Source: a virus
Virus record (IMG/VR): IMGVR_UViG_3300036770_008729
Span: 217,115-281,114 of that record
Length of the DNA stretch: 64,000 nt
Direction: 5' to 3' (one strand)
The position numbers and the translations under genes were made by a program. The notes under the pieces were generated by a model. The model had not been told where the DNA came from and searched no databases. It saw only the letters and a program-made list of their open reading frames with translations. Shown one piece after another: positions 9,222 to 18,742 of the stretch. Within the stretch, counting starts at the first letter, position 1. Every line of letters begins with the position of its first letter.

Positions 9222-9569
9222 TACCCAGTCTCTCTTAGATTCATCCCATTGCCATCTATCACCACCTGGATGAGGAACCGGTGGTTCCCAAAGACAAGTG
9301 AATTCATTTAATAACCAAGAATCATAAATCTTAGGCGGTATAAATGCATCACGAACCTCATCATAAGTGTAACCAACACCAGCAAAGTTTTTTCTAAATG
9401 GAATACCATTAAGAATATGAACTCCCCCTCTTGTATTATACGAGGTCTTTTTCCAAAAACCTCCTAAAATTTCCGAATATATTTGTTCACCAGTATTCTC
9501 ATATTCATCACCAGCAACAATCACTTGTAAAACCAAACCACTATTATCTATCTGTGCAAAATGTGCCAT
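9216..9569 (-). CDS. Virion/tail-associated protein, 'MAHFA' family
   Basis: 117 residues beginning MAHFAQIDNSGLVLQVI. It is a clear paralogue of the product at 43320 (shared MAHFA start, TSYN, FAGxGxTY, PPVPxP...W). Proteins of this form occur beside tail-fibre genes in marine myoviruses. It follows the glycine-rich adhesin gene at 9585, the same order as at 42473-43676. Confidence 0.65.
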   Translation of the reverse strand: MAHFAQIDNSGLVLQVIVAGDEYENTGEQIYSEILGGFWKKTSYNTRGGVHILNGIPFRKNFAGVGYTYDEVRDAFIPPKIYDSWLLNEFTCLWEPPVPHPGGDRWQWDESKRDWVL

Positions 9570-9584
9570 ATACTATTTTAATAT

Positions 9585-10433
9585 TTATAATCTTATTGTT
9601 CCTGCTCCTGCTTTAAATCTATAAACCCTAAATCCACTTCTTGTTGGTGTATCATATGTTAAACCAACTCCTATTGTTAAAGCAGGATAAATATCAGGAT
9701 AAGCAACAATTACAACACCAGAACCACCATTACCAGACAAACTACCAGCATGTAAATTACCACCACCAGCACCTCCTCCAGTATTAGTCTGACCATTTTT
9801 TGTAGGATCTACAAACGTATCATTTCCAGAACCACCTGTTCCACCACCACCTGTTCCACCTGGACCAGCTCCACCACCACCTCCACCACCAGAGTAGTAA
9901 AGAGTTTGACCGGTGATAGAAGACTGAGTTCCAATACCTCCAACACCACCAACATAGATTATTGTATTATTACCACCAGGTCCACCAGCACCACCACCGC
10001 CACCGCCAGCATTTATAACAGCACTTCCCCCACCAAAACCTTGACCAGGAATTCCACTAGCAGCCGAATATGCTGGTGGACACCAATGAGCACCACCACC
10101 ACCAGAACCACCAGAATTAGCGTTGTAAAGTAAACCAGAACAAGGTGCTCCAGCTCCATAACCTCCACCAGTCGCAGTCAATCCAAAACACCCAGAATTA
10201 CTACCATTAGAAGGAAAAGAACTTCTACTAACACCACCAGACCCACCAGCACCAATACTAACAATGTAGTTTATATCTTTAGTCATTTGAAAACTACCAG
10301 TTCTCAATCCACCAGCACCTCCGCCACCACCAGAACCAGCACCACCACCAGCACCTCCAGCAACAACTAAGTATTCAACTAAAAACTGTACTAGTGTTGG
10401 ATTTCTCAATATACCAATAGTAGATCTAATCAT
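9585..10433 (-). CDS. Glycine-rich tail adhesin
   Basis: 282 residues. After MIRSTIGILRN and a short beta segment (VEYLVVAGGAG), about 200 residues are glycine-rich clusters (polyglycine II-like), ending with a beta segment VYRFKAGAGTIRL. Glycine-rich tips are known host-binding adhesins of T-even-type phages. It is a paralogue of the gene at 42473. Confidence 0.75.
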   Translation of the reverse strand: MIRSTIGILRNPTLVQFLVEYLVVAGGAGGGAGSGGGGGAGGLRTGSFQMTKDINYIVSIGAGGSGGVSRSSFPSNGSNSGCFGLTATGGGYGAGAPCSGLLYNANSGGSGGGGAHWCPPAYSAASGIPGQGFGGGSAVINAGGGGGGAGGPGGNNTIIYVGGVGGIGTQSSITGQTLYYSGGGGGGGAGPGGTGGGGTGGSGNDTFVDPTKNGQTNTGGGAGGGNLHAGSLSGNGGSGVVIVAYPDIYPALTIGVGLTYDTPTRSGFRVYRFKAGAGTIRL

Positions 10434-10528
10434 ATAATAAAATTGAAGAATTAATTAATTTATGTCTTTAGGTATATATTATTTTTCATTTTTTAAACTT
10501 CTCAGTATATTTATATTAAAAAACTATT

Positions 10529-10741
10529 ATGAAATCAATTAGAAGACAATTCAGTATTGAATATTTAGGACATAACTACCCTAAACTTACCATTGAAATA
10601 ACTCACTTAAAACTCAGGAAAAAATATCAATTAATAATTGATAACCCTACCATACTCGATAACATAGATAATATTATAAACGACTATCTTTACCAAATAC
10701 AAAAAGACATAAGAGAAGATTTGATAAATAACTTTATATGA
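10529..10741 (+). CDS. Small protein, unknown
   Basis: 70 residues; basic beta-rich N-terminus (FSIEYLGHNYPKLTIEITHL). The end KDIREDLINNFI is a weak version of the shared C-terminal tail. The stop overlaps the next ATG. Confidence 0.55.
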   Translation: MKSIRRQFSIEYLGHNYPKLTIEITHLKLRKKYQLIIDNPTILDNIDNIINDYLYQIQKDIREDLINNFI

Positions 10742-10971
10742 AAATCTTCAACATTAATACACAAGAAGGACCAATCTCTGTTAGTGTTAAGTTCTTCCAA
10801 GATTTAACCGAATACGAAATTATGGATTTAGGTGATACCATTTTCATTAAAGACCTTAGAAAAAACCCAATTTCTAAAAGATTTATGTTTAGTATGGCAA
10901 CAACAGAATGGAAAGAAGTTCAAATGGAAATTAGAGATAATAAAATAGAAGACTTGTTAAATGGACATTAG
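10738..10971 (+). CDS. Small protein with shared C-terminal tail
   Basis: 77 residues ending EWKEVQMEIRDNKIEDLLNGH, one of the clearest tail examples. Overlaps both neighbours. Confidence 0.6.
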   Translation: MKIFNINTQEGPISVSVKFFQDLTEYEIMDLGDTIFIKDLRKNPISKRFMFSMATTEWKEVQMEIRDNKIEDLLNGH

Positions 10972-11218
10972 AAAATATTCACTCTACTATTTCGATAAAT
11001 GTAAAAACAACTTACCACACGGTGCAGAACTTGTTTCTATCTCACTAAACGGAAGACCTTATAATAACCAAATACCTCAATTCGGAGATATCGTGACACT
11101 TTACTATAAATATGGAAAAACTAAACTAAATCAATCTAAAAGAGCTCACTTCGAATACATTTGGGGTCAACTACAACAGGAAGATAGAAACAGAAAAATA
11201 GACCAACTATTTGACTAA
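10961..11218 (+). CDS. Small protein with shared C-terminal tail
   Basis: 85 residues ending EDRNRKIDQLFD. The N-terminal domain (LVSISLNGRPYNNQIPQFGDIVTLYY) may be a small beta barrel. Last gene of the 10529-11218 operon. Confidence 0.6.
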   Translation: MDIRKYSLYYFDKCKNNLPHGAELVSISLNGRPYNNQIPQFGDIVTLYYKYGKTKLNQSKRAHFEYIWGQLQQEDRNRKIDQLFD

Positions 11219-11281
11219 GTTAAATAAATCTTCTTTTGAAATCGGCTTAATCAAAAGACCAATCATGTTCGTCTTTTTCAT
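11207..11281 (-). CDS. Very short ORF (24 residues)
   Basis: MKKTNMIGLLIKPISKEDLF and four more residues. The start overlaps the stop of the gene at 11281 (TAATG) and the end overlaps the plus-strand gene. Only the coupling supports it. Confidence 0.25.
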   Translation of the reverse strand: MKKTNMIGLLIKPISKEDLFNLVK

Positions 11282-11460
11282 TAAATTCTTTTCTTGAAAT
11301 ATCTTATCAACTCAAATACCAAATGAGCCGGCCAAATACTAATTATTAAAAGTGAAGCAATAACATTACTCTCACTAATCTTATTCTTTAATACTAACCA
11401 ATTAATCCACAGGCCTCCACAAAGTAAGTAAAGACTCCATACTAACCAAAATACTAACAT
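11281..11460 (-). CDS. Small membrane protein, unknown
   Basis: 59 residues with two hydrophobic segments (LVFWLVWSLYLLCGGLWINWL and VIASLLIISIWPAHLVF). It begins one base after the stop of the gene at 11462, so is co-transcribed with it. Confidence 0.5.
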   Translation of the reverse strand: MLVFWLVWSLYLLCGGLWINWLVLKNKISESNVIASLLIISIWPAHLVFELIRYFKKRI

Positions 11461-11461
11461 A

Positions 11462-12052
11462 TTATTTCTTTTTTTTCTTTTTATTCATTTCTTTTGCAAG
11501 CAAAAAAGCCGCCTTTAACTCCTCAGTTGCTAAATCCTTATATATGCTCCTCTTCAATTCTTTATTGTATTCACCCTTTATAATCTTACAATCAATAAAG
11601 TTGTGACACTTCAAAAGAGCACATAACCACTCTGTAGAATTACTAACTTGTAAAAAATACTCTTTATTGTCTACTAATAGACCTTTAAAAGCCTTTTCAT
11701 TATCTTGAAACTTCTTTAATCTTGTAACCCAACTATCCTTTTCACTTGTTTCATATCTTTTACCATTATCTCTATTAACGTGAATAGCAACTTTACCAAT
11801 AGGTGCCAAATTTTCAAATACAGAAATCAGGTCTGTTGACTTTTTTTCAAAATCAGTTAGTTCACCTAAAACCGATCTTAACTGAAGATCACGCTCTCTT
11901 GAAAGAAGATAATCTTTAGCTTCTTGATTCGATTTAAGCTCATACTGAAGAACTTCAACAGTAGAGTTTTTACCAATACGCTTTAATAGTTCATTCTCAG
12001 ACTTACAAAGTTTCCAAGAATACTTTGATTTTAAAATCCATATCTTATCCAT
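11462..12052 (-). CDS. Unknown 196-residue protein
   Basis: No domain recognised; helix-rich, ending in a poly-lysine tail (MNKKKKKK). TATATTTG lies 5 bases before the ATG, suggesting a host-type promoter and a near-leaderless message. Confidence 0.6.
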   Translation of the reverse strand: MDKIWILKSKYSWKLCKSENELLKRIGKNSTVEVLQYELKSNQEAKDYLLSRERDLQLRSVLGELTDFEKKSTDLISVFENLAPIGKVAIHVNRDNGKRYETSEKDSWVTRLKKFQDNEKAFKGLLVDNKEYFLQVSNSTEWLCALLKCHNFIDCKIIKGEYNKELKRSIYKDLATEELKAAFLLAKEMNKKKKKK

Positions 12053-12086
12053 AAATACAAATATACTAAAAATATTTTAAAAACAA

Positions 12087-12182
12087 TTATCTTCTAGTAC
12101 AAATAATCCTAATTTGATGCCAAAACTCTCTTAAAGCCCAAATTAAAATAATAATCTCAATTATTCTGTAAATCCAAATCAT
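12087..12182 (-). CDS. 31-residue membrane peptide
   Basis: MIWIYRIIEIIILIWALREF and a basic tail: a single hydrophobic helix. TATATTTG is upstream. It resembles the other tiny one-helix peptides at 56639, 57921 and 58300. Confidence 0.35.
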   Translation of the reverse strand: MIWIYRIIEIIILIWALREFWHQIRIICTRR

Positions 12183-12237
12183 AACTTAAAACTTTTTTAT
12201 TATATTTATACTACAAATATAAAGTTGTTTCTCTAAA

Positions 12238-12660
12238 ATGAAATTCATTAAACTAAAAATAAGATTAGTAAAACCACCAACAATGAGTAACGCTAAACTA
12301 CATATAGTTAGACTTATTAGAGAATGCTCCGAAAAAGACTTACACTTCTCAAAACACATTTTTGAAGACATCGTTGAAAAATATACAGACTGGCACGAAA
12401 TCGATATACCAGCAAAAAACTACCATAAATTTATCTCTGAAATAAACTCCTATACAGGTGAATTTGAAATAGTAAACCACGAAGAATGGCAAAGAGAAAT
12501 CACTTTACTAAAAATTGGAGTCGGTGAAAAACAAGATTACCAAACCGCAATAAAATCAATTATTGATTTTGGATTACAAGATAAAGATATACTCCTGGAC
12601 GAAATAATTAATAAATTAACAATTGAACAATTAAAAGAAGTAATGAATCTTATCCACTAA
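12238..12660 (+). CDS. Unknown 140-residue protein
   Basis: Central part CSEKDLHFSKHIFEDIVEKY and HEIDIPAKNYHKFISEIN; mixed alpha/beta. No family recognised. Divergent from the peptide gene at 12087. Confidence 0.6.
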   Translation: MKFIKLKIRLVKPPTMSNAKLHIVRLIRECSEKDLHFSKHIFEDIVEKYTDWHEIDIPAKNYHKFISEINSYTGEFEIVNHEEWQREITLLKIGVGEKQDYQTAIKSIIDFGLQDKDILLDEIINKLTIEQLKEVMNLIH

Positions 12661-12673
12661 TTCTATTTTATAA

Positions 12674-13012
12674 TTAAGGCACATTTCTGTAAATCACCGC
12701 AAGCTCCAACACACCATCACCAATCAGCCTCCAATCATCCACATATTTCCTATCAGGATCACCCTCATAAAGAGGTCCCCAATATATTATCCTCCCTCCT
12801 AAATACGACTCTAAATGCTCTAACTCACCCGACATATCCTCCACACTAAATGCGTAATTATTAGACACACAAGACCAAGCACCATCAGACATAGTTGAAT
12901 GATAAACCACAAAACCCTCTTCATCCTTCTTGAAAGCAAATATATCATCTATGTATTGAAACATATCTGAATAAATATCAACACTCTCATTAAACTTCCT
13001 TATATGTTTCAT
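12674..13012 (-). CDS. Leader-tagged protein (MKHIRKFNES)
   Basis: 112 residues. The shared leader MKHIRKFNES starts at the second of two adjacent ATGs (13012; the other is 13015). The rest (VYHSTMSDGAWSCVSNNYAF...) is not recognised. Confidence 0.6.
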   Translation of the reverse strand: MKHIRKFNESVDIYSDMFQYIDDIFAFKKDEEGFVVYHSTMSDGAWSCVSNNYAFSVEDMSGELEHLESYLGGRIIYWGPLYEGDPDRKYVDDWRLIGDGVLELAVIYRNVP

Positions 13013-13027
13013 CACGGGTTTTATTTT

Positions 13028-13399
13028 TTAGAAATTATAAATTTCTAGTTTAATCCATCTCCTATCATCATTCACAACAACAGAATAACCTATCTTTACT
13101 TGAGGGAATTCCATTTCCACTCTTTTAATAGAAACCTTTATCTCATTACAAAATTCCTGCAACCTGGAAGATTTCTGTATATAAGAATCTAAAAATTCCA
13201 CTAAATCTTTATCAACACCCAATTCTCTTGGAGTATTAACCATACTAGGCACCGGTACCATTATCTCATAATATGGATGTGAATACTGAGGTGGTAGTTT
13301 AACCTCTTTAGCATTCCAATCTTCAATAAGATTGAGAAATATATAATGAATTGATAAAAACCCTTCATTAGATTCATTATATTTCTTTAAGTGTCTCAT
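13028..13399 (-). CDS. Leader-tagged protein (MRHLKKYNES)
   Basis: 123 residues with a leader variant MRHLKKYNESNEG. The rest is beta-rich; no family. An AT-rich TATAATATATA motif lies upstream. Confidence 0.6.
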   Translation of the reverse strand: MRHLKKYNESNEGFLSIHYIFLNLIEDWNAKEVKLPPQYSHPYYEIMVPVPSMVNTPRELGVDKDLVEFLDSYIQKSSRLQEFCNEIKVSIKRVEMEFPQVKIGYSVVVNDDRRWIKLEIYNF

Positions 13400-13482
13400 T
13401 TTTACTTTTATTATTCTTATATATTATAACACAAACTTAAAAATTTTCAACTCACAACTTTATTCCTTATATTTACATCATA

Positions 13483-14151
13483 ATGCCATACCATAACATA
13501 TCAAAAATATCAAAACAACTACTAGATTACTCTTTCTGGCACCTACCAGAAAACTCTAGAAATAAACTATTCACAAACATCAAAAGAATAGACCTAAAAG
13601 AACTATACGCAACCATATACCTCAACCTCTACGATAGGGAAATAATAACTGAACAAACCGAACCACATATATCCACCATAATCCCCTTAATAAGAGAGTG
13701 GAAAGAAACTAAAAACCTAATAGAAGAACAAGAAAGAAAAAAACTAACCTATCAAATAAACTCATCATTCCTTAAACTACAAAATAAATACCTCATTCAC
13801 CAAGTCCTGAAAAACCTTTATACCACCCTAACCAAAGACACCAACATCATATACATCGATACAGATGTTATTTACCTAAATAACACCACCAACGACATAG
13901 TAACAAAACTAAATGGAGTATACGGAAACTACCCCTCTGAACTTAATATAACAGACTTAGACTACCTATACATAATAAGACATAAACTGGTAGCAGAACA
14001 AGGAAAAGGAATAACAAAAACAAATCTAGATAGACTAAGTATACACAGACAAAATAATACAGTAAAGTCTAAGATAATCTCAGATAATAATGACCTAAAA
14101 ACAACCTTTAATATACTTATAAGAGAAGATAAACTAAATAAAATCCTCTAA
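13483..14151 (+). CDS. Unknown protein, shared C-terminal tail, DTD motif
   Basis: 222 residues ending ILIREDKLNKIL (shared tail). Residues 126-138 (NIIYIDTDVIYLN), after a helix, recall motif C of family B DNA polymerases (YxDTD), but motifs A and B are not seen, so this is only a resemblance. It overlaps no gene and is followed 2 bases later by 14154. Confidence 0.5.
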   Translation: MPYHNISKISKQLLDYSFWHLPENSRNKLFTNIKRIDLKELYATIYLNLYDREIITEQTEPHISTIIPLIREWKETKNLIEEQERKKLTYQINSSFLKLQNKYLIHQVLKNLYTTLTKDTNIIYIDTDVIYLNNTTNDIVTKLNGVYGNYPSELNITDLDYLYIIRHKLVAEQGKGITKTNLDRLSIHRQNNTVKSKIISDNNDLKTTFNILIREDKLNKIL

Positions 14152-14153
14152 CA

Positions 14154-14477
14154 ATGACATCCCAAGAAATCAAACTCTACGGCAGACAAATAGTAGAATC
14201 AATCACCAAAAGCGATATACCATACACCGATATCAATAAATGTAAAGAATTTCATATCGATTTCTCATTTCCAAGCTGGTCAATAGGCAAAGGCACAAAC
14301 CCTAATCATAATATACTCGGACACTCACATATAATACTAACCTGGAACGCAATGCCTCATAAAAAATCCAGCATAATATGGACTAACCTAAAACAAATAA
14401 AAACAACTGAATTAAACTCAATTATAGAAGCAATTAAAAGAGATATAAAATTAAATACAATACTAATCCATAACTAA
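14154..14477 (+). CDS. Small protein with shared C-terminal tail
   Basis: 107 residues ending AIKRDIKLNTILIHN. Because the next gene is convergent, the conserved tail here cannot be a by-product of a downstream start site. Confidence 0.6.
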   Translation: MTSQEIKLYGRQIVESITKSDIPYTDINKCKEFHIDFSFPSWSIGKGTNPNHNILGHSHIILTWNAMPHKKSSIIWTNLKQIKTTELNSIIEAIKRDIKLNTILIHN

Positions 14478-14969
14478 AAACCATAAATGAATAGGTACAT
14501 AACTATTACAAATAACATCACCATTATCATTTAAATAAGATATACGACTATTTAACTTCGATACCAAATCATATACCCTAGATATCAACATATCCGTAGA
14601 ACTAAAATTCTCCTTACTCAACATCTCCTGACTACCAAAATAATTCCAACCCCATAACACAACCGGCTTCATCTCATAATCAGATATAACATTTAATATA
14701 TGCTGAACTAAATCACCTCCTCTTAACGATTCATCTAAATCATTCCAACTCATAGAAGAATAATCACATGCAAATGAGACATCTATCACCTTCTTTCCAT
14801 AAATACTCTTTGGAATACTACCACTTACCATTATAGCAAATCTATGAGGCTCACCATTTAATAAAAATTCCTTTACTCCAATCTTACTCTTTATTAAATC
14901 AGATAGTGGCCTTAACTCAGATGATTTTAAACCCGATTCAAATATTTTATACTCTTTTATATGTTTCAT
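14463..14969 (-). CDS. Leader-tagged protein (MKHIKEYKIFES)
   Basis: 168 residues with the leader MKHIKEYKIFES, then an unrecognised alpha/beta domain. A TATATAGATT element lies directly before the ATG. Confidence 0.6.
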   Translation of the reverse strand: MKHIKEYKIFESGLKSSELRPLSDLIKSKIGVKEFLLNGEPHRFAIMVSGSIPKSIYGKKVIDVSFACDYSSMSWNDLDESLRGGDLVQHILNVISDYEMKPVVLWGWNYFGSQEMLSKENFSSTDMLISRVYDLVSKLNSRISYLNDNGDVICNSYVPIHLWFLVMD

Positions 14970-15012
14970 AATCTATATATTCTCTTTGAAAATCTAAAAG
15001 CCATAAATTTAA

Positions 15013-15462
15013 TTAAATAACTTGTTTATTAATTACAAAGAATGAACCCGACTTAGTTGGAATTATACCTGCATTTCGATAGAACTTACCATCATAAACG
15101 GAAACACCCATTACTAAGTCTGTTCCAGTCAAACTTGTATCACCATAGTGAATTATATTCTTTGATGGCCAGTCTCCAGATGTATTTGAATTCTGGAAGT
15201 GTATGAATTGCTTATCTGATCCAATGTATGCTGAGTCATCATTAGAGCCTCTTCTAAACAAAGCTCCATTAAGGACATTATTTAAGCGAAATGCTTTTGC
15301 GGACTTTTCCATAGTCTGATTTTCTATATCATATACATCAATTAACAAAACTGTTGAATGATTAATTTCTCTCAACTCGGTTTCAATTTCACCTACTTTT
15401 GCTTCTAATCCATCTACTCTTCCTCTTAGTACTGCTAAATCTTTTTCTTCTGCAAATGCCAT
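15013..15462 (-). CDS. Tail-fibre-like structural protein with coiled coil
   Basis: 149 residues. Residues 5-40 are a heptad coiled coil (VLRGRVDGLEAKVGEIETEL), followed by a beta-rich receptor-type domain. It lies directly downstream of the structural gene at 15479. Confidence 0.55.
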   Translation of the reverse strand: MAFAEEKDLAVLRGRVDGLEAKVGEIETELREINHSTVLLIDVYDIENQTMEKSAKAFRLNNVLNGALFRRGSNDDSAYIGSDKQFIHFQNSNTSGDWPSKNIIHYGDTSLTGTDLVMGVSVYDGKFYRNAGIIPTKSGSFFVINKQVI

Positions 15463-15478
15463 ATTATAATATTATTTT

Positions 15479-17092
15479 TTAGTTTAATAAAGGTTTTATT
15501 AGATATATCTTATCTTTTGTTAGTTGCCAAGCTCTAAAGTCAGCTGTTTTTAAGTCCCCAAACCTAAAGAACTTATTATCAACTCCTGGACCCGTAGAAG
15601 GAATAATCGCATAACTCTCATCAAATGTATCAGTCGTATAACTAGTTATAATCATCGGACAATCTGGATGTGATATAATATTAGAATAAGATAAAATTGG
15701 TATTTCTTCACCATTTTCCCCCATCCTCACCCAAGGTATGTCTGCATATGTTTCCCACCAAGTTTGAATATCTTCTATTAATTCAGTAACTACATTTGTA
15801 GTAATGTCGTATTTGCAGAAACTATAATAGGTAACACTATCTACCTCCTTATTTCTTATATAAAAGAAATTTGTACCCGTCATAAAAGAGGTATCTAAGT
15901 AGTCATTAATATCAAAGTTACCTTCAATGAAGTTATCCCATCCAGTATTCAAGTCACTAAACAAACCATAGTCAGCATCATTTACATCTCTTTTATCTAT
16001 AATCTCACTACCAGTTATTACACCATTACCATCTATAATCATTTTAAATCTTACAAAGGTATTTCCAAAATAGTCAGCAGCAACATAAAAAATTGGATAA
16101 TATATAAACTCTATACCATCTTCAATCTTTCTTAAATTGTAACCAAAAGATTGCCAATTTACATCTGGATAAACCGTATCAGTTACATTAAATGTAATGT
16201 CATTGCCGTCAACTGTTATCGAATCACCAATTTTATAATCCTTTCCAGACTCAGAAACATTAACAGTAGTTTCAATTTTATTAACCGTTTGTATAATAAA
16301 ACTAAAGGTACCATTACCAAGATCATTTGTTGTTACCACATCACCTACTAAATAGTAACCATTACCTGATGTTATTATAGGGTTAGGATCAACATAAATC
16401 TCAAAGTTACCATCTACATCAAATGTCACCTCAATTTGAGCTCCTGATCCGGATCCGGTAGTTGATTCAGCATCAAATATTAATGTTTGTCCTGCATATC
16501 CTGCAGGATCAATAAAACTTACAGTGTCTAGGCCAACTGATGTTATTTCGTAAGTTGATATTACTTCCACAACTAATCCTGTTCCTGATCCACCAGTTGT
16601 GTTATAAGTTCCATCTGAGGAAGTTCCAATTACAGGAGTATCTATTGAAATAACTTGTCCATAATCTAAAACATAATCAGATAATTTCAGACCAAGTTCT
16701 TCTATTGGTGAATGTGCGCTTGTAAATACTAACTTATTTCCTTGTTCTTTAAATAAACCCCAAATTAGCGGATATTTATTTATGTCAAAACTCGGATTTG
16801 GAAAAACATTACCTTGTTCTAGTGTTGCCATTCTACAAATATGAAAAGCATCTGAACTCACATCGAATTTACCCCAATACTCATACACATAAATGGATTG
16901 AGTTCCACGTGGAAAATTTTGACTATCACAGATTAGTGTAGTTGATTCAACACTTTTCTCATATGATGCAACTTTATCAGTTGGTGAGTCACTTCTTAAC
17001 GAAATTTCACCCGAGTCATTAAATGAAAAGGAAATATACCCCTCAGGTGGTGTGTTGGATTCACTTTTCTTAAAGAGAAGTCTTTTTGGCAT
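15479..17092 (-). CDS. Large tail/adhesin structural protein
   Basis: 537 residues. The N-terminus MPKRLLFKKSESNTPPEGYI matches a short module shared by six structural proteins here (21809, 56959, 58437, 59088, 59710). The middle (residues 140-290) has Gly/Ser/Thr-rich beta repeats (TTGGSGTG, TTGSGSGAQIEV). Likely a tail-fibre subunit. Confidence 0.6.
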   Translation of the reverse strand: MPKRLLFKKSESNTPPEGYISFSFNDSGEISLRSDSPTDKVASYEKSVESTTLICDSQNFPRGTQSIYVYEYWGKFDVSSDAFHICRMATLEQGNVFPNPSFDINKYPLIWGLFKEQGNKLVFTSAHSPIEELGLKLSDYVLDYGQVISIDTPVIGTSSDGTYNTTGGSGTGLVVEVISTYEITSVGLDTVSFIDPAGYAGQTLIFDAESTTGSGSGAQIEVTFDVDGNFEIYVDPNPIITSGNGYYLVGDVVTTNDLGNGTFSFIIQTVNKIETTVNVSESGKDYKIGDSITVDGNDITFNVTDTVYPDVNWQSFGYNLRKIEDGIEFIYYPIFYVAADYFGNTFVRFKMIIDGNGVITGSEIIDKRDVNDADYGLFSDLNTGWDNFIEGNFDINDYLDTSFMTGTNFFYIRNKEVDSVTYYSFCKYDITTNVVTELIEDIQTWWETYADIPWVRMGENGEEIPILSYSNIISHPDCPMIITSYTTDTFDESYAIIPSTGPGVDNKFFRFGDLKTADFRAWQLTKDKIYLIKPLLN

Positions 17093-17110
17093 TTATAAAA
17101 TTATTTTCTT

Positions 17111-17120
17111 TATATATTAA
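17111..17120 (-). promoter_or_regulatory. TTAATATATA motif (minus strand)
   Basis: 18 bases upstream of the ATG at 17092. Confidence 0.45.
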
Positions 17121-17217
17121 GATAAATTAGTTAAATAACTTCAACTACCTAAAATTAAAAGAGAATCAAGCAGATGACCTCTCAGAAACCTCCAATTAAA
17201 ACAAATAAGAATATAAC

Positions 17218-17445
17218 CTATTTAAGCATTATAACACCATTGAAATTTGTAAATGAAGTATCTATCTTTTGATAAGATATCATTGAAATTTCATAAACCA
17301 CTTCATCCTTTGGAATTGATAATTGGCCTTCTAAATCAGAATAATAAACCGATTTATTTGTCCTAACCTCAACCCCAGTTAGTTTTTCTCCTGTTTTGGC
17401 ATCAGTAAATAGAAGATTAAATATTAATGTTAAATAAAGTAGCAT
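17218..17445 (-). CDS. Secreted CarboxypepD_reg-like single domain
   Basis: 75 residues: signal peptide, then DAKTGEKLTGVEVRTNK...SDLEGQLSIPK...ISMISYQKIDTS. This is the beta-sandwich repeat found at the N-terminus of Bacteroidota TonB receptors and secreted enzymes. Here it is free-standing, and probably host-derived. Confidence 0.6.
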   Translation of the reverse strand: MLLYLTLIFNLLFTDAKTGEKLTGVEVRTNKSVYYSDLEGQLSIPKDEVVYEISMISYQKIDTSFTNFNGVIMLK

Positions 17446-17612
17446 AATGCAATGTTAAATTTTTAATTTATATATCATTTTTTTGAAAAAAATCGACATT
17501 TTTTTATTACATTTAATATATAAATAATAATTACTTAACAATTCCATAATATAAAAAATTAAAAAAGGTGATGGTTATTTAAAACAAGTACAAAAATATT
17601 TAAGTTTATAAT

Positions 17613-18338
17613 ATGAAATTAATAGGATTAACAAGAATACGAAATGAATCTGAAATAATACAAGATACATTAGACCATATGTCTACATTTTGTTCAGAAG
17701 TTATAGTATATGATGATTGTAGTACAGATAATACTGTTGAAATATGTGAAAATCATCCTATAGTTAGTAAAATAGTTAAAGGGTTAGAGTGGTCTAATAA
17801 TAGATTTAAAGAAGAATATAGAAATAGACAAGAATTATTTTTAGAAGCAAAAAAAATATTAGAACCAAATGATTGGTTTGTTTATATGGATGCTGATGAA
17901 AGAATAGAATTTGATTGGTCTATATTGAATAATAATATAGACGCTGTAAGAATGAGACTTTTTGATTTTTATATTACAGAAGAAGATAAACATTTAAATT
18001 ATAAAAATCGTAAATGGATGGGACCGGAATATAGAGATATTTTATTTGCATTTAGAATGGGAGCATCTTTAGGATGGTTTTATAATGACCAACGAGAATG
18101 TTCTTTGAGTTCTAATAAAATAATTTTAAGTGGTTTTGTTAAACATTATGGAAAATCAATTTCAATAGAGGAATGGGAAAAAACTTGTAATTATTATTCC
18201 AATCATTTTCCCGAACCTTATAAATCTAAATGGCAAAATAGAAAAGGTAAAGCAATTCACATAAAAAGTGATTTTGATAGACCATTAATAACTTGGGATG
18301 AAAAACAGACATCTGTACATTTATTTAAATTACATTAA
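17613..18338 (+). CDS. Family 2-type glycosyltransferase
   Basis: 241 residues. GT-A fold start KLIGLTRIRNESEIIQDTL, VIVYDDCSTDNT, and the metal-binding motif YMDADERIEF (Asp93-Ala-Asp95). The acceptor is unknown. Confidence 0.75.
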   Translation: MKLIGLTRIRNESEIIQDTLDHMSTFCSEVIVYDDCSTDNTVEICENHPIVSKIVKGLEWSNNRFKEEYRNRQELFLEAKKILEPNDWFVYMDADERIEFDWSILNNNIDAVRMRLFDFYITEEDKHLNYKNRKWMGPEYRDILFAFRMGASLGWFYNDQRECSLSSNKIILSGFVKHYGKSISIEEWEKTCNYYSNHFPEPYKSKWQNRKGKAIHIKSDFDRPLITWDEKQTSVHLFKLH

Positions 18339-18391
18339 ATAAGAAAAGAATCTTATTAAATGTCAAATTATAAAAAATTAAACATAACACC

Positions 18392-18721
18392 ATGAAAAAA
18401 CTAATCACCATCGCACTCATCTTCAACTTAGGAGTTTGTTTCTCTCAAACACAAAAGGTTGAAAAAAAAGACCAATCTGGTCGAATCGAAGAAACTGGTT
18501 TCCTAAAATCAGGTGTTAGAGATTCCATATGGACTTCTTATTTCTCTGATGGCACAATTAAAGCAATCGCTTACTATAAAGAAGGAGTAAAAGTTGGAAC
18601 TTGGAAAACATTCCACCAAAATGGTAACTCAATGTTTGAAATATCATATTACGAAGGAAGAAAAAAATCCGGCATCCAATACGATGGTTCTGGTAATGTA
18701 GTTGAGAAAAAAGAATGGTAA
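18392..18721 (+). CDS. Secreted MORN_2-repeat protein
   Basis: 109 residues: signal peptide ending CFSQT, then repeats of the form GVRDSIWTSYFSDGTIKAIA and GVKVGTWKTFHQNGNSMFE (MORN variant repeats common in Bacteroidota). Confidence 0.65.
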   Translation: MKKLITIALIFNLGVCFSQTQKVEKKDQSGRIEETGFLKSGVRDSIWTSYFSDGTIKAIAYYKEGVKVGTWKTFHQNGNSMFEISYYEGRKKSGIQYDGSGNVVEKKEW

Positions 18722-18742
18722 AATCTATATGAAAATAGGAGT

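Noticed and set aside
9906-10133. Open frames opposite the glycine-rich adhesin genes (also 42726-43103)
   Set aside because: Thr/Ser- or Val/Glu/His-rich low-complexity translations are antisense or frame shadows of GGN repeats.
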